From: Roseibium litorale
GTDB lineage: Bacteria > Pseudomonadota > Alphaproteobacteria > Rhizobiales > Stappiaceae
Direction: 5' to 3'
Assembly: GCF_014842915.1 (NCBI RefSeq)
Contig: NZ_JACYXI010000001.1
Span: forward strand, 62,001-126,000
DNA length: 64,000 nucleotides
This document shows, piece after piece, positions 1 to 9,563 of this stretch. The notes beneath the pieces are model-generated. The model was not told the DNA's origin. It was given only the letters and a program-made list of their open reading frames with translations, and did not search any database. The translations under genes and the position numbers were made by a program. Numbering within the stretch: position 1 is the first letter of the stretch; each line of letters begins with the position of its first letter.

Positions 1-1
1 G

Positions 2-136
2 GACCCATCGAAACATATCGATCCGGCATCACTCCCCACCCCGGGCCAGATTCTCGAGGACATGTCCTCAGGCGAAGTGGATGGCAAGGTCTATGATGAC
101 GAGTGGCCGGGCCGCGCGGCGAAGTCCATGTGGTGA
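2..136 (+). CDS. C-terminal fragment of an unidentified protein (5' end outside window)
   Basis: Reading from base 2 gives 44 codons without a stop, ending at TGA 134-136. The tail contains GEVDGKVYDDEWPGRAAKSM and ends in Trp. The next gene's ribosome binding site (GAGGA, about 138-142) follows directly, so the two are probably cotranscribed. I do not recognise the family from this tail. It is believable as coding because it stays open and fits the tight spacing, but it is too short to name. Confidence 0.5.
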   Translation, partial: DPSKHIDPASLPTPGQILEDMSSGEVDGKVYDDEWPGRAAKSMW

Positions 137-150
137 GTGAGGACCCGGCG

Positions 151-549
151 ATGACATTGACGCCACTGCTCCAAGCTGGCCCCGTTATCGCCACCCATGC
201 GTTTGCCGCCTTGGCGGCCCTGCTCTCCGGCGCTTTGCAGCTGGCCCTGCCGAAGGGGACCTTCCTGCACAAGATCACCGGCTATCTTTGGATTGCCCTG
301 ATGCTCTGGACGGCAGCCTCCAGCCTGTTCATTCACGAGATCCGCCTGCTCGGCCCCTTCAGCCCGATTCATATTCTCTCGATCGCAACGCTGATCGCCG
401 TGCCGCGGGCCATCGCGGCAGCCAGATCCGGCAAAATCACGACGCACAGGGCGATCATGAGATCACTCTATTTCTGGGCTCTGATCGTTGCCGGGCTCTT
501 CACGCTGCTTCCTGGCCGGATCATGCATCACGTCGTGTTCGGTTCCTGA
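151..549 (+). CDS. Small DUF2306-like integral membrane protein
   Basis: 132 residues with about four hydrophobic segments: residues 7-33 around AFAALAALLSGALQLALP, then about 39-56, 66-84 and 103-121. The layout resembles DUF2306 membrane proteins, in which a His follows the first helix (HKITGYLW here). The function of that family is not established. ATG 151 is preceded by GAGGA at a normal distance; an in-frame GTG at 133 is possible but would overlap the upstream stop. The AAA ATPase gene starts 15 bases downstream, so the pair may be an operon. Confidence 0.6.
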   Translation: MTLTPLLQAGPVIATHAFAALAALLSGALQLALPKGTFLHKITGYLWIALMLWTAASSLFIHEIRLLGPFSPIHILSIATLIAVPRAIAAARSGKITTHRAIMRSLYFWALIVAGLFTLLPGRIMHHVVFGS

Positions 550-564
550 AACACCGGAAACCCC

Positions 565-1212
565 ATGCTCGAAGACACTTACACCGCAGGCAATCCGGCT
601 CTTTGCGGCAGCAACCGCCTGATCGTTCTGTCCGGATGTTCCGGCTCGGGAAAATCGACGCTCCTGGCGGCTCTGTCTGAGGCGGGCTGCAAGGTCGTCC
701 CCGAGGCTGGGCGTCAGATCGTGCGGGAGGAGGAAGCCATCGGCGGAACCGGACTTCCCTGGGTTGATCCCTTGCGTTTCGTCGAACTCGCGGCCTCCCG
801 CTACGCCTATCACTTCAACAGCCTTTCCCCGGACACCCTGCCCGCAAACGGTCAACCCGTGATCTTTGACCGCTCCCTTGTCGATGTTGTGTCCTACCTT
901 GCCTATCGGGGCCTGGAGACACCGGCCCATCTCGGCAGGATGCTGGAGATTTACAGATATTGCCCGGTGGTTCTGATGACCCCGCCCTGGCCGGAGATCT
1001 ACGAGGATGACGGCGAGAGGCAGAAGGACTTGTCAGAAGCTCTCCGGGAATACGAGGCACTGATGGAGGCCTACCGGGGGCTTGGATACCAGCCTCTCCT
1101 CATTCCGAAAGCAACGGTGCCGGAACGGGCGGCCTTCGTGATGGAAACCCTTGAAAGACTGCGGCAAACCGAAACAGGCAGTTGGAGAGCCCGGCCCGAG
1201 CCTCTATCTTGA
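565..1212 (+). CDS. AAA family P-loop ATPase/kinase-like protein (AAA_28 type)
   Basis: 215-residue soluble protein with a Walker A loop GCSGSGKST at residues 24-32, followed by a region resembling AAA_28 NTPases (EAGRQIVREE at about 48-57, then the FDRSLVDVVSY segment). FDRS at about residues 107-110 probably serves as the Walker B-like or nucleotide-kinase Asp. Such proteins are small-molecule kinase-like NTPases whose substrates are mostly unknown. It lies 15 bases after the membrane protein gene. The fold assignment is firm; the substrate is unknown. Confidence 0.75.
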   Translation: MLEDTYTAGNPALCGSNRLIVLSGCSGSGKSTLLAALSEAGCKVVPEAGRQIVREEEAIGGTGLPWVDPLRFVELAASRYAYHFNSLSPDTLPANGQPVIFDRSLVDVVSYLAYRGLETPAHLGRMLEIYRYCPVVLMTPPWPEIYEDDGERQKDLSEALREYEALMEAYRGLGYQPLLIPKATVPERAAFVMETLERLRQTETGSWRARPEPLS

Positions 1213-1305
1213 TGGGCAATACCGGTTCCCCGGCCGGACACAGGACACCATCAAACCCTCGCGGCCCTTCCCATCGGCCCGAACGAACAAGGCTAAAGAC
1301 ACCAC

Positions 1306-3348
1306 ATGTCTCACAATCCGCTTCTCGCCGACTGGTCCACGCCCTTTGAAGTTCCGCCCTTCGCCGAAATCGCTCCAGCCCATTTCAAGGAAGCCTTCGA
1401 CACCGGCATGACCGAAGCCCGGGCAGAGATCGATGCAATCGCGGACAGCCTTGAAGCACCGACCTTCCAGAACACGATCGTGGCCCTGGAGACCGCTGGC
1501 GAGCGTCTGTCCCGCGCAGCACGGACCTTCTACAATCTGACCGGTGCGCACACCAATCCGGAACTTCAGGCTCTGGAGCGGGAGATGGCTCCGAAATTCG
1601 CCAAGCATGGATCGGAAACCGTCCTGAACGAGGCCCTGTTCAAACGCATCGACGCGCTTTGGGAGGCTCGCGAGACCCTTGGCCTCGACGCAGAAGCCCT
1701 GAAGGTGCTTGAGCGCTATCACAAGATGTTCCAGCGCGCCGGCGCCGGGCTTGATGCAGACGGCAAGACCCGGATTGCCGAAATCTCGCAGGAACTGGCA
1801 AGCCTTGGAACCAGCTTCGCCCAGAACGTCCTGAAGGACGAAGCGGACTACAAGCTGGTGCTGGAAGGCGAAGCCGATCTCGCAGGTCTCCCGGACTTTC
1901 TGATTGCAGCCGCCGCTGAGGCTGCCCGCGAGCGCGGTCTGGAAGGCAAGTATGTCATCACGCTGTCCCGCTCCCTGATCGAACCGTTCCTGCAATTCTC
2001 CACCAACCGCCCCTTGCGCGAGACCGCCTTCCGGGCCTGGAGCGCGCGCGGAGAAGGTGGCGGAGAGACGGACAACCGGGAAATCGTCGAAAGGACTCTT
2101 TCCTTGCGCAACGAGAAGGCCCGGCTGCTCGGTTTCGAGAGCTATGCCCACTACAAGCTCGACGACACCATGGCCAAGACGCCGGAAGCCGTCCGCGAGC
2201 TTCTGACCAAGGTCTGGACGCCAGCCCTTGCCCGCGCCAAGGAAGAAGAAGCCAAGCTGACGGAAGCGGCGCGCGCCGAAGGCGGCAACTTCCAGATCGC
2301 GCCTTGGGACTGGCGCCACTATGCGGAAAAGGTCCGCAAGGCGGAATTCGACCTCGATGAAGCCGAACTGAAGCCCTATCTGCAGCTCGACCGGATCATC
2401 GACGCCGCCTTCGACACGGCGACGCAGCTATTCGGTGTCACCTTTGAAGAGCGCAAGGATATTACGGTCTATCACCCGGATGTGCGCGTCTTTGAAATGA
2501 AGGACCGGGACGGCAATCACGCCGGGCTTTTCCTTGGCGACTATTTTGCTCGTCCCTCCAAGCGCTCCGGCGCCTGGATGAGTGCCTTCCGCTCCCAGCA
2601 CAAGCTGAAGGGCGAGGTCACCCCGATCATCGTCAATGTGATGAACTTCTCAAAGGGCGCTCCCGGCGAGGCGACCCTTCTGACCTTCGACGATGCCCGC
2701 ACCCTCTTCCATGAGTTCGGCCATGGCCTGCACGGGCTCCTGTCAAATGTGACCTATCCGATGATTTCCGGCACTTCCGTCGCCCGCGATTTCGTCGAAC
2801 TGCCCTCCCAGCTCTATGAGCACTGGCTGGGCCAACCGGAAGTGCTGTCGCGCTTCGCCACCCACTACAAGACCGGCGAGCCGATGCCCAAGGCGCTGCT
2901 CGACAAATTGAAGGCGGCGGAGAATTTCAATCAGGGTTTTGCGACGGTCGAATACACGTCCTGCGCCCTGATCGACCTGAATCTCCATCTCATCGAAAAG
3001 CCGGAAGGCCTTGATGTCACTGAGTATGAGCGCGAATCCCTGGAGGAGCTGGACATGCCCTCCTCCATCACCATGCGCCACCGGATCCCGCATTTTGCCC
3101 ATGCTTTTGCAGGTGAAGGCTACTCGGCCGGCTACTACAGCTACATGTGGTCGGAAGTGATGGATGCGGATGCCTTCGGGGCCTTCGAGGAAGCCGGCAA
3201 CGTCTTCGATCGGGCAGCAGCAGAACGGCTCTACACCAACATCTATTCCGCAGGCGGCAAGCCGGATCCGGCAGAAGCCTATGAGGCCTTCCGCGGACGG
3301 GCGCCCAAGATCGACGCGCTTCTGAAGGGCCGGGGTCTCGCCGCCTGA
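1306..3348 (+). CDS. dcp: M3 family metallopeptidase (peptidyl-dipeptidase Dcp / oligopeptidase A type)
   Basis: 680 residues, the usual length of Dcp/PrlC-type thimet oligopeptidases. The zinc site is visible as HEFGH at residues 469-473 with the third ligand Glu at about 498 (FVELPSQ). There is no signal peptide, so it should act in the cytoplasm, degrading short peptides. The C-terminal part holds the conserved YSAGYYSYMWSEVMDADAF block. ATG 1306 lies behind a weak AAGGCTAAAG site. Dcp and oligopeptidase A are hard to separate from one sequence; Dcp is favoured by overall similarity. Confidence 0.88.
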   Translation: MSHNPLLADWSTPFEVPPFAEIAPAHFKEAFDTGMTEARAEIDAIADSLEAPTFQNTIVALETAGERLSRAARTFYNLTGAHTNPELQALEREMAPKFAKHGSETVLNEALFKRIDALWEARETLGLDAEALKVLERYHKMFQRAGAGLDADGKTRIAEISQELASLGTSFAQNVLKDEADYKLVLEGEADLAGLPDFLIAAAAEAARERGLEGKYVITLSRSLIEPFLQFSTNRPLRETAFRAWSARGEGGGETDNREIVERTLSLRNEKARLLGFESYAHYKLDDTMAKTPEAVRELLTKVWTPALARAKEEEAKLTEAARAEGGNFQIAPWDWRHYAEKVRKAEFDLDEAELKPYLQLDRIIDAAFDTATQLFGVTFEERKDITVYHPDVRVFEMKDRDGNHAGLFLGDYFARPSKRSGAWMSAFRSQHKLKGEVTPIIVNVMNFSKGAPGEATLLTFDDARTLFHEFGHGLHGLLSNVTYPMISGTSVARDFVELPSQLYEHWLGQPEVLSRFATHYKTGEPMPKALLDKLKAAENFNQGFATVEYTSCALIDLNLHLIEKPEGLDVTEYERESLEELDMPSSITMRHRIPHFAHAFAGEGYSAGYYSYMWSEVMDADAFGAFEEAGNVFDRAAAERLYTNIYSAGGKPDPAEAYEAFRGRAPKIDALLKGRGLAA

Positions 3349-3364
3349 GACACACTCGCCAAGG

Positions 3365-3388
3365 CCCGTCCCGATCTAACGGGACGGG
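3365..3388. repeat. Perfect hairpin downstream of the M3 peptidase gene (copy 1 of a duplicated hairpin)
   Basis: CCCGTCCCG and CGGGACGGG pair perfectly over 9 bp around the loop ATCTAA. No T-tract follows. It is 16 bases after the dcp stop and may act as a terminator or mRNA 3' protector. An almost identical copy lies at 3578-3601, on the other side of a palindromic repeat. Confidence 0.6.
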
Positions 3389-3422
3389 TCAGACTGCTGA
3401 CAAAGGTACAAAAGCTGAGATA

Positions 3423-3550
3423 GTCATCCCGGCCAAGCGGAGCGCGAGCCGGGACCGGTGAGCCAAAAGACTATCAGTTTAAGAGAGTTGCATACCGAAA
3501 TACCTCGACTCACCGGTCCCGGATCTCCGCTTCGCTGCGTCCGGGATGAC
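3423..3550. repeat. 128-bp palindromic intergenic repeat element (REP/MITE-like)
   Basis: The outer arms at 3423-3462 and 3509-3550 are inverted copies: they share GTCATCCCGG at the ends and CCGGGACCGGTGAG on the inner side, with a few mismatches and a 2-base indel between. The inner arm contains a core reading CCGGACGCAG...AGCGGAGATCCGGG on the minus strand, which reappears at 6781-6805. No ORF is present. It behaves like a dispersed palindromic repeat of alphaproteobacterial genomes. Confidence 0.7.
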
Positions 3551-3577
3551 GAGTTGAGAGGTTTGCCAGCACCCTCG

Positions 3578-3601
3578 CCCGTCCCGATCTAACGGGATGG
3601 G
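3578..3601. repeat. Near-identical second copy of the 9-bp stem hairpin
   Basis: CCCGTCCCG, loop ATCTAA, then CGGGATGGG, which differs from the copy at 3365-3388 by a single C-to-T change that leaves a G-U pair. The two copies directly flank the palindromic element. This copy lies 26 bases before the DUF423 gene. Confidence 0.6.
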
Positions 3602-3627
3602 TCCTTCTCTCTCAAGGTTCTCGTTCC

Positions 3628-4014
3628 ATGACCCAAGACACATCCCCCACAGCGCCACTCTTCCGGGCCGGCCTGATCCTCGGCGGTCTGGCTGGCGCTG
3701 CAGGCGTTGCCCTGATGGCCGCCTCCGCCCATCTCGACGACACCGGTCTGATGCGCCTTGCCGCTGAAATGCTGCTCTTCCATGCGCCAGCCCTCCTGGC
3801 GATCGCAGCCCTGTCCCAGGTGCGGAGGGTTCCGTTCCTGCCGGTTGCGGCCATCTTGATGACCTGCGGCCTCGTTCTCTTTTGCGGCGATCTCGTCTCC
3901 CGCGCCATGCTCGGTGACAGGCTTTTTCCCATGGCGGCCCCCACAGGCGGCAGTCTGATGATCCTGTCCTGGCTCGCAACCCTTTCGAGCGCCCTCTGGA
4001 TCCGTCCCCGCTGA
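3628..4014 (+). CDS. DUF423 family small membrane protein
   Basis: 128 residues with four hydrophobic helices. The N-terminal GGLAGAAGVALMAASAHL (about residues 19-36), the central LFHAPALLAIAAL (about 51-63) and the C-terminal APTGGSLMILSWL (about 107-119) match the DUF423 pattern (glycine/alanine-rich helix followed by a His-containing turn, and a conserved PxGG loop). The molecular function of DUF423 is not known. It stands alone between the repeat region and the P450 gene. Confidence 0.75.
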   Translation: MTQDTSPTAPLFRAGLILGGLAGAAGVALMAASAHLDDTGLMRLAAEMLLFHAPALLAIAALSQVRRVPFLPVAAILMTCGLVLFCGDLVSRAMLGDRLFPMAAPTGGSLMILSWLATLSSALWIRPR

Positions 4015-4106
4015 CCTCACAGGTCTGCGATGATTTGAGAGGATGCAAAGACACCCGGGAAGCGCTATGACAGGGTGTTTTTGAATACTGATTGACGAGG
4101 CAAGCC

Positions 4107-5501
4107 TTGACCGCCCACGCGACCATTCCCACGGACGAAGACGATTTCATCCCGCCCTACCCGTTCCGGCATGAAACCCAGCCATCGGTCATCAAGCTGA
4201 TCGGCCTGGCGCGGAAGAACTTCCTCTCCATCTGGTCGCAGCGGGACTTTGCCCGCCGGTTCATGAGCCAGCGCGTTCTGCGCACCCATCTATTCGTCTG
4301 CAATCAGCCGGATGTGGTGCACGAGGCCTTCCAGTCGAACCATCAGGCTTTCCAGCGCAAGAGCCCGCAAATGCGCCATGCGCTGGAGCCCCTGCTGGGC
4401 GATGGCTTGTTCATCAGCGACACGGAGACCTGGCGCAAGCGCCGCAAGGTGGTCGCCCCAATCATCCACGGCTCGCGCGTGCCGGGCTTTGCCCCGATCA
4501 TGGTCGACACGATAACCGAAACCCGCGACGCCTGGGCGCAAAAGGGAGAAGGCACGGAGATCGACGCGCTGGAGGAAATGGCGCATCTGACGGCGGAAAT
4601 CATCTGCCGGACGATTTTTGGCCGGAACCTCGGTGGTAACTACGCCTCTGAAGTGGTTCAGGGCTTTTCGGATTATCAGCGCCATATCGACCAGATCGAC
4701 ATTCAGTCCATGCTGGGACTGCCGGACTGGATGCCGCGTTTCAGGGGCAGCGCCATCAAGCAATCCGTCAACCGGATCCTCTCCGTTCTGGACGAGATCA
4801 TCGACAGCTACCACGCCCAGAAGGAAAGCGGTGAAGCCTCGGTCATCGGCGGTCTTCTGGAAGCCCGCGACGAGGATGGCCGTCCGCTGTCACGCGAAGC
4901 GATCCGCAGCGAAGCCGCCGTGATCTTCATGGCCGGCCACGAGACCACAGCGAACACGCTGGCCTGGACCTGGTTCCTTCTGTCCAAGTCCCCCCGCGTT
5001 GCCGCAAAGCTCCATGAGGAGCTGGACCGGGTTCTGGACGGACGGACCCCGACCTTCCAGGACGTCGCAAATCTGCCCTACACCAAGGCAATCATCGAAG
5101 AGACCCTGCGGCTCTATCCGCCGGTGCCGATCCTCGCGCGCCAGGCCATGGAAGATGCAACCCTGTCCGGAACCCGTGTGCCCAAGGGCTCGATTGTGAT
5201 GGTCGTGCCGTGGCTCATGCACCGCAACCCGAACCTTTGGGACAAACCGGACGCCTTCTGGCCGGAGCGGTTCCTGGAAGACAGCAAACGGCCGAACAAA
5301 TATGGCTATGTGCCCTTCTCCATCGGTCCGCGCATCTGTGCTGGCCTGCAGTTCGGCATGACAGAGTCGATCCTGTCGCTGGCGACCCTTGCCTCGAAGT
5401 TCTCGCTGGAGCTCAAGCCGGGCGAAGACATCCAGCCGGTTTGCCGTCTTACCTTGCGGCCCGGCAACGATCTGCCCATGATCCTGCGCGAACGGGCTTG
5501 A
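4107..5501 (+). CDS. Cytochrome P450
   Basis: 464-residue soluble P450. The oxygen-binding I-helix motif AGHETT is at residues 276-281, ExxR (ETLR) at 332-335, and the haem-ligand loop FSIGPRICAG carries Cys at about 411. TTG 4107 is chosen as start because GACGAGG at 4094-4100 sits 6 bases before it; an in-frame TTG at 4092 lacks such a site. No ferredoxin or reductase gene is nearby. The stop is 11 bases before an LpxL-like acyltransferase gene, which suggests a shared lipid-type substrate or product (inference). The substrate cannot be read from sequence. Confidence 0.93.
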   Translation: MTAHATIPTDEDDFIPPYPFRHETQPSVIKLIGLARKNFLSIWSQRDFARRFMSQRVLRTHLFVCNQPDVVHEAFQSNHQAFQRKSPQMRHALEPLLGDGLFISDTETWRKRRKVVAPIIHGSRVPGFAPIMVDTITETRDAWAQKGEGTEIDALEEMAHLTAEIICRTIFGRNLGGNYASEVVQGFSDYQRHIDQIDIQSMLGLPDWMPRFRGSAIKQSVNRILSVLDEIIDSYHAQKESGEASVIGGLLEARDEDGRPLSREAIRSEAAVIFMAGHETTANTLAWTWFLLSKSPRVAAKLHEELDRVLDGRTPTFQDVANLPYTKAIIEETLRLYPPVPILARQAMEDATLSGTRVPKGSIVMVVPWLMHRNPNLWDKPDAFWPERFLEDSKRPNKYGYVPFSIGPRICAGLQFGMTESILSLATLASKFSLELKPGEDIQPVCRLTLRPGNDLPMILRERA

Positions 5502-5512
5502 GCTGGCTTGAC

Positions 5513-6592
5513 GTGAAAAAGCCTCTTCAGTTCCAGGACATTCCCTTTGAAGAAACCTTGCCGGAGGAACCGCCTGCCCCTGCGCTTGCGGACCTCTTAG
5601 GCAAAGACCCGTCCGCGCGAAAGAGCGCCTGGAACTACTGGGGGACCTCCGGCCTGCAGGGTTTGGTCAACACCGGCACCCATCATCTGCTGGCAGCATC
5701 CCCATCCGGATTTGTGACGGCCTTCGGCCGGCATCTTTCTCATCTTGCCAGAATCCGGTTTCAAAACCGGATTTTCGCAAAACGGATCGCCCGCAATCTC
5801 TTCGCGCTGCAGCCGGAACTGAAGAACAATCCGGGTGAGCAGCGCAGGTCCCTGATCCGCTGGTGGCAAAACATCAGCAGCACCATGGCCGAGTTCGCAA
5901 AGGCCAACACGATCTGGACCCGTGGCAGGATCACCGTTCATGGGCGGGAGCATCTCGAGGCCGCCAAGACCCTTGGCGGACCGCTCGTCATTGTCTCCAT
6001 GCATCTGGGAACCTGGGAAGCGGCTTTCACGGCCTTCCACCTGGACCTGGCGGCGCCCTGTACAGGCCCGTTCCAGCCGGAGCCTTGCCGCTTCAGCAAC
6101 CGCATCGTCTATAACCTGCGCCGGAAACGGAACCAGTATCTGTTTCCACCAGGCCAGAGGAGCGCCTACCGGCTGCACCGGCTGCTGACGGGCGGCGCCT
6201 CCAACCTGATGATCTTCATCGACGAGATGCGGATCAATCAGGTCCATCTGCCGCTCTTCGGCCGCCCGGTTCCAGAGGCGGGAAACGGCGTCGTGGCAAT
6301 CAAGCTTGCCAATGCGTCCGGCGGGACAATCCTTCCGGTCTACCTGCGCCGCAAGGGCTCCCGCTTCGACCTGATCATCGAGCCACCGCTTGAGCCATCA
6401 GGCGATGGCAAGGAGCGGTATCCGGTCGAAGAGACGCTTCAGCGCCTGAACGATGTCTTTGAGCCCGTGGTGCTACGGGACATCGAGCACTGGTACATGC
6501 TTTCCGAACTGCGCCTGCCCGAAGGCTTTGAAGACGATCAGGCCCGGCAGGACCACATCGCCCGGCAGCGGGCAAGAGCGGATGACAGATAG
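5513..6592 (+). CDS. LpxL/HtrB-like lysophospholipid-type acyltransferase
   Basis: 359 residues. The HxxxxE catalytic motif of the LpxL-type family is present as HLGTWE at residues 164-169, and later blocks (MIFIDEMRINQVHLPLFGRP; ANASGGTILPVYLRR) fit the family. GTG 5513 is the likely start, since the reading frame upstream of it overlaps the P450 gene. The N-terminal 60 residues are acidic and proline-rich and lack the usual clear transmembrane anchor, so this may not be the housekeeping lipid A enzyme. It could add an acyl chain to a lipid or hydroxylated product made by the adjacent P450 (inference). Confidence 0.75.
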   Translation: MKKPLQFQDIPFEETLPEEPPAPALADLLGKDPSARKSAWNYWGTSGLQGLVNTGTHHLLAASPSGFVTAFGRHLSHLARIRFQNRIFAKRIARNLFALQPELKNNPGEQRRSLIRWWQNISSTMAEFAKANTIWTRGRITVHGREHLEAAKTLGGPLVIVSMHLGTWEAAFTAFHLDLAAPCTGPFQPEPCRFSNRIVYNLRRKRNQYLFPPGQRSAYRLHRLLTGGASNLMIFIDEMRINQVHLPLFGRPVPEAGNGVVAIKLANASGGTILPVYLRRKGSRFDLIIEPPLEPSGDGKERYPVEETLQRLNDVFEPVVLRDIEHWYMLSELRLPEGFEDDQARQDHIARQRARADDR

Positions 6593-6956
6593 GGCCTGCC
6601 CCATCGTCTAGATGCCCTGCCAAAACTCAGCGGAAACAGATCAAACGTGCGCGGGACGCTGCAGGGGAACAGCAGGTGCTGCCAGACTCTGCAAGACTCT
6701 GCAAATGAGTGGGCCCCGGGTCTCGCAGAGCTCGCCCGGGGTGACCGGTGAGCTGAGTCCGGATGCCCCCCCCCCCCCCCGGACGCAGAGCAGCGGAGAT
6801 CCGGGGCCTACTCATTTGCAGAGTAAGGCGAACGGGCTCAACTGTGACCTGATCAAGACAACCGCGAGATCCCACTGCGGAAAAGATGCTGAATTGAGAG
6901 ACTGGCCTTGAAGAGCAAGCACCGGCACATGAGCCGGGACTTGCATTGAGAAAGGA
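6593..6956. other. 364-bp non-coding region containing a palindromic repeat
   Basis: No convincing gene. The region separates the acyltransferase from the convergent formaldehyde operon. Its main content is the palindromic element at 6696-6824. A short direct duplication of AGACTCTGCAA occurs at about 6685-6705. No T-rich terminator was seen on either strand. Confidence 0.6.
6696..6824. repeat. Palindromic repeat element with 15-C homopolymer
   Basis: A perfect 15-bp inverted repeat, ACTCTGCAAATGAGT at 6696-6710 and its complement at 6810-6824, bounds the element. GGGCCCCGG/CCGGGGCC extend the arms. The interior holds the core GGACGCAG..CAGCGGAGATCCGGG (6781-6805), shared with the element at 3423-3550. 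A run of 15 C at 6766-6780 precedes this core. Confidence 0.7.
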
Positions 6957-7784
6957 TCATCCCAGAAGACGTTCCGCGTGCCAGGCCATGTGATCCCAGC
7001 CGAAGGTGGAGACGAAGTAATAGGAGTGGTCATAGCCTTCCTGCATCCGGAAGGTCGACGGGATGCGGGCCTCGGCCAGAGCGCCAGCCAGCGCCTCCGG
7101 CTTCAGGAGATCGAGGAACTGGTCACTCGCTCCCTGATCGATCAGGATGTCCCCCTTCCAGCCCTTGGACTTGACCAGCAAGGTCGCATCGTGAGCGGCC
7201 CAAAGGCTCTCATCCTCGCCGAGATAGGCGGCAAGCTGCTTGCGGCCCCAGTCGGACTGGCTCGGATGGGCAATCGGAGCGAAAGCGGACAGGGACTGAT
7301 AGAGATCCGGCTCGTTCATCGCCAGCGTCAGAGCGCCATGACCACCCATGGAATGGCCGGTGATGCCATGACGGCTGTTGACGGCGAAGGTCTTCTGCAC
7401 AAGATCGCGCAGTTCCTGTGTCACATAGTCATACATGCGGAAATGCGGCGCCCAGGGGCTTTCCGTGGCATTGACGTAGAAGCCTGCGCCCTGCCCCAGA
7501 TCATAAGCCTCGTCATTGGCAACGCCTTCGCCGCGCGGGCTGGTGTCCGGGAAGACGACGGCAATGCCGAACTCGGCTGCGTGCTCCTGAAGCCCCGCCT
7601 TGGTCATGGCGTTCTCATGGGTGCAGGTCAGGCCCGACAGGTACCAGAGCACCGGCACCGGACCATCCTTGGCCTGCGGGGGCATGTAGACGGCGAAGGT
7701 CATGTCGACGCCGCAGGTCTTGGAGGCGTGGGAATAAACGCCCTGAACCCCGCCGTAGCAGCGGTTTTCGGAAATGGTTTGCAT
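6957..7784 (-). CDS. fghA: S-formylglutathione hydrolase
   Basis: 275 residues, esterase D family. The serine nucleophile is S145 in GHSMGG, with Asp at 221 (GASDQF) and His at 253 (YDHSYY) completing the triad. It hydrolyses S-formylglutathione to formate and glutathione, the second step of glutathione-dependent formaldehyde oxidation. ATG 7784 has a strong TGGAGG site 5 bases upstream, which overlaps the end of the GNAT gene. It is the last gene of the adhC-GNAT-fghA operon. Confidence 0.95.
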   Translation of the reverse strand: MQTISENRCYGGVQGVYSHASKTCGVDMTFAVYMPPQAKDGPVPVLWYLSGLTCTHENAMTKAGLQEHAAEFGIAVVFPDTSPRGEGVANDEAYDLGQGAGFYVNATESPWAPHFRMYDYVTQELRDLVQKTFAVNSRHGITGHSMGGHGALTLAMNEPDLYQSLSAFAPIAHPSQSDWGRKQLAAYLGEDESLWAAHDATLLVKSKGWKGDILIDQGASDQFLDLLKPEALAGALAEARIPSTFRMQEGYDHSYYFVSTFGWDHMAWHAERLLG

Positions 7785-7795
7785 CAAAACCTCCA

Positions 7796-8308
7796 TTATT
7801 TTTCTTGAGCCGCGGGACCGGTCAGATCCCGGTACATCACAAATGCGTCCACATAACCCTGGACCGGATGGTTGAACGCCCCAGGCAAACGGCCCACGAT
7901 ATCAAAGCCATGGCTTTGCCAGATAGCAACGGCGCGCGTGTTCGTGGAGACGACGAAATTGAACTGCATGGCCCGGAAGCCGCGTTGCGGCGCGGCCTCC
8001 AGAGAGTGTGCCAGCATCCGCCTAGCAACGCCCTTGCCTGTCGCGGCCAGCGCCGTGACAAAACCGCAATTGCATACGTGGGCTCCGCCACCCTTCTGGT
8101 TCGGGCACAGGAAATAGGTGCCCAACAGGACACCTTCTTCCTCAACCACGAAGACCTCATGGCCGTTCAGCCAGTAGGCAAGCGCATCGTCGCGGGAGAT
8201 CGCCGGGTCAACCGCATAGGTCTCCCCGGCTGAAAACACCGGCTGCAACATGCCCCAAACCCCATCCGAATCGGATGGGGAGAAGGGACGGATCAGAAGG
8301 TCAGCCAT
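7796..8308 (-). CDS. GNAT family N-acetyltransferase
   Basis: 170 residues of GNAT fold: N-terminal LIRPFSPSDSDGVW, central beta-strand region FVVEEEGVLLGTYFL, acetyl-CoA loop ATGKGVARRMLAHSLE (about residues 90-105) and the C-terminal STNTRAVAIWQSHGF signature. The gene starts 4 bases after the adhC stop and ends just before the fghA ribosome binding site, so it is embedded in the formaldehyde operon. Its substrate is unknown. Its place suggests a role in repairing or trapping a formaldehyde-linked metabolite (inference only). Confidence 0.85.
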   Translation of the reverse strand: MADLLIRPFSPSDSDGVWGMLQPVFSAGETYAVDPAISRDDALAYWLNGHEVFVVEEEGVLLGTYFLCPNQKGGGAHVCNCGFVTALAATGKGVARRMLAHSLEAAPQRGFRAMQFNFVVSTNTRAVAIWQSHGFDIVGRLPGAFNHPVQGYVDAFVMYRDLTGPAAQEK

Positions 8309-8312
8309 GACC

Positions 8313-9425
<1,113 letters not shown>

Positions 9426-9563
9426 CTCATCATCTCCCTGTGCTGCCGCGAAGCAGCCGTGTCGTTTCCAGTACCCTGATAGCGGACCTTGCCGCACATG
9501 AAAACCCAAGGCAGCCATGTGTGCCATAGAGATATCCGATAAGCGTAAAGCCTGCGAAAAGTT

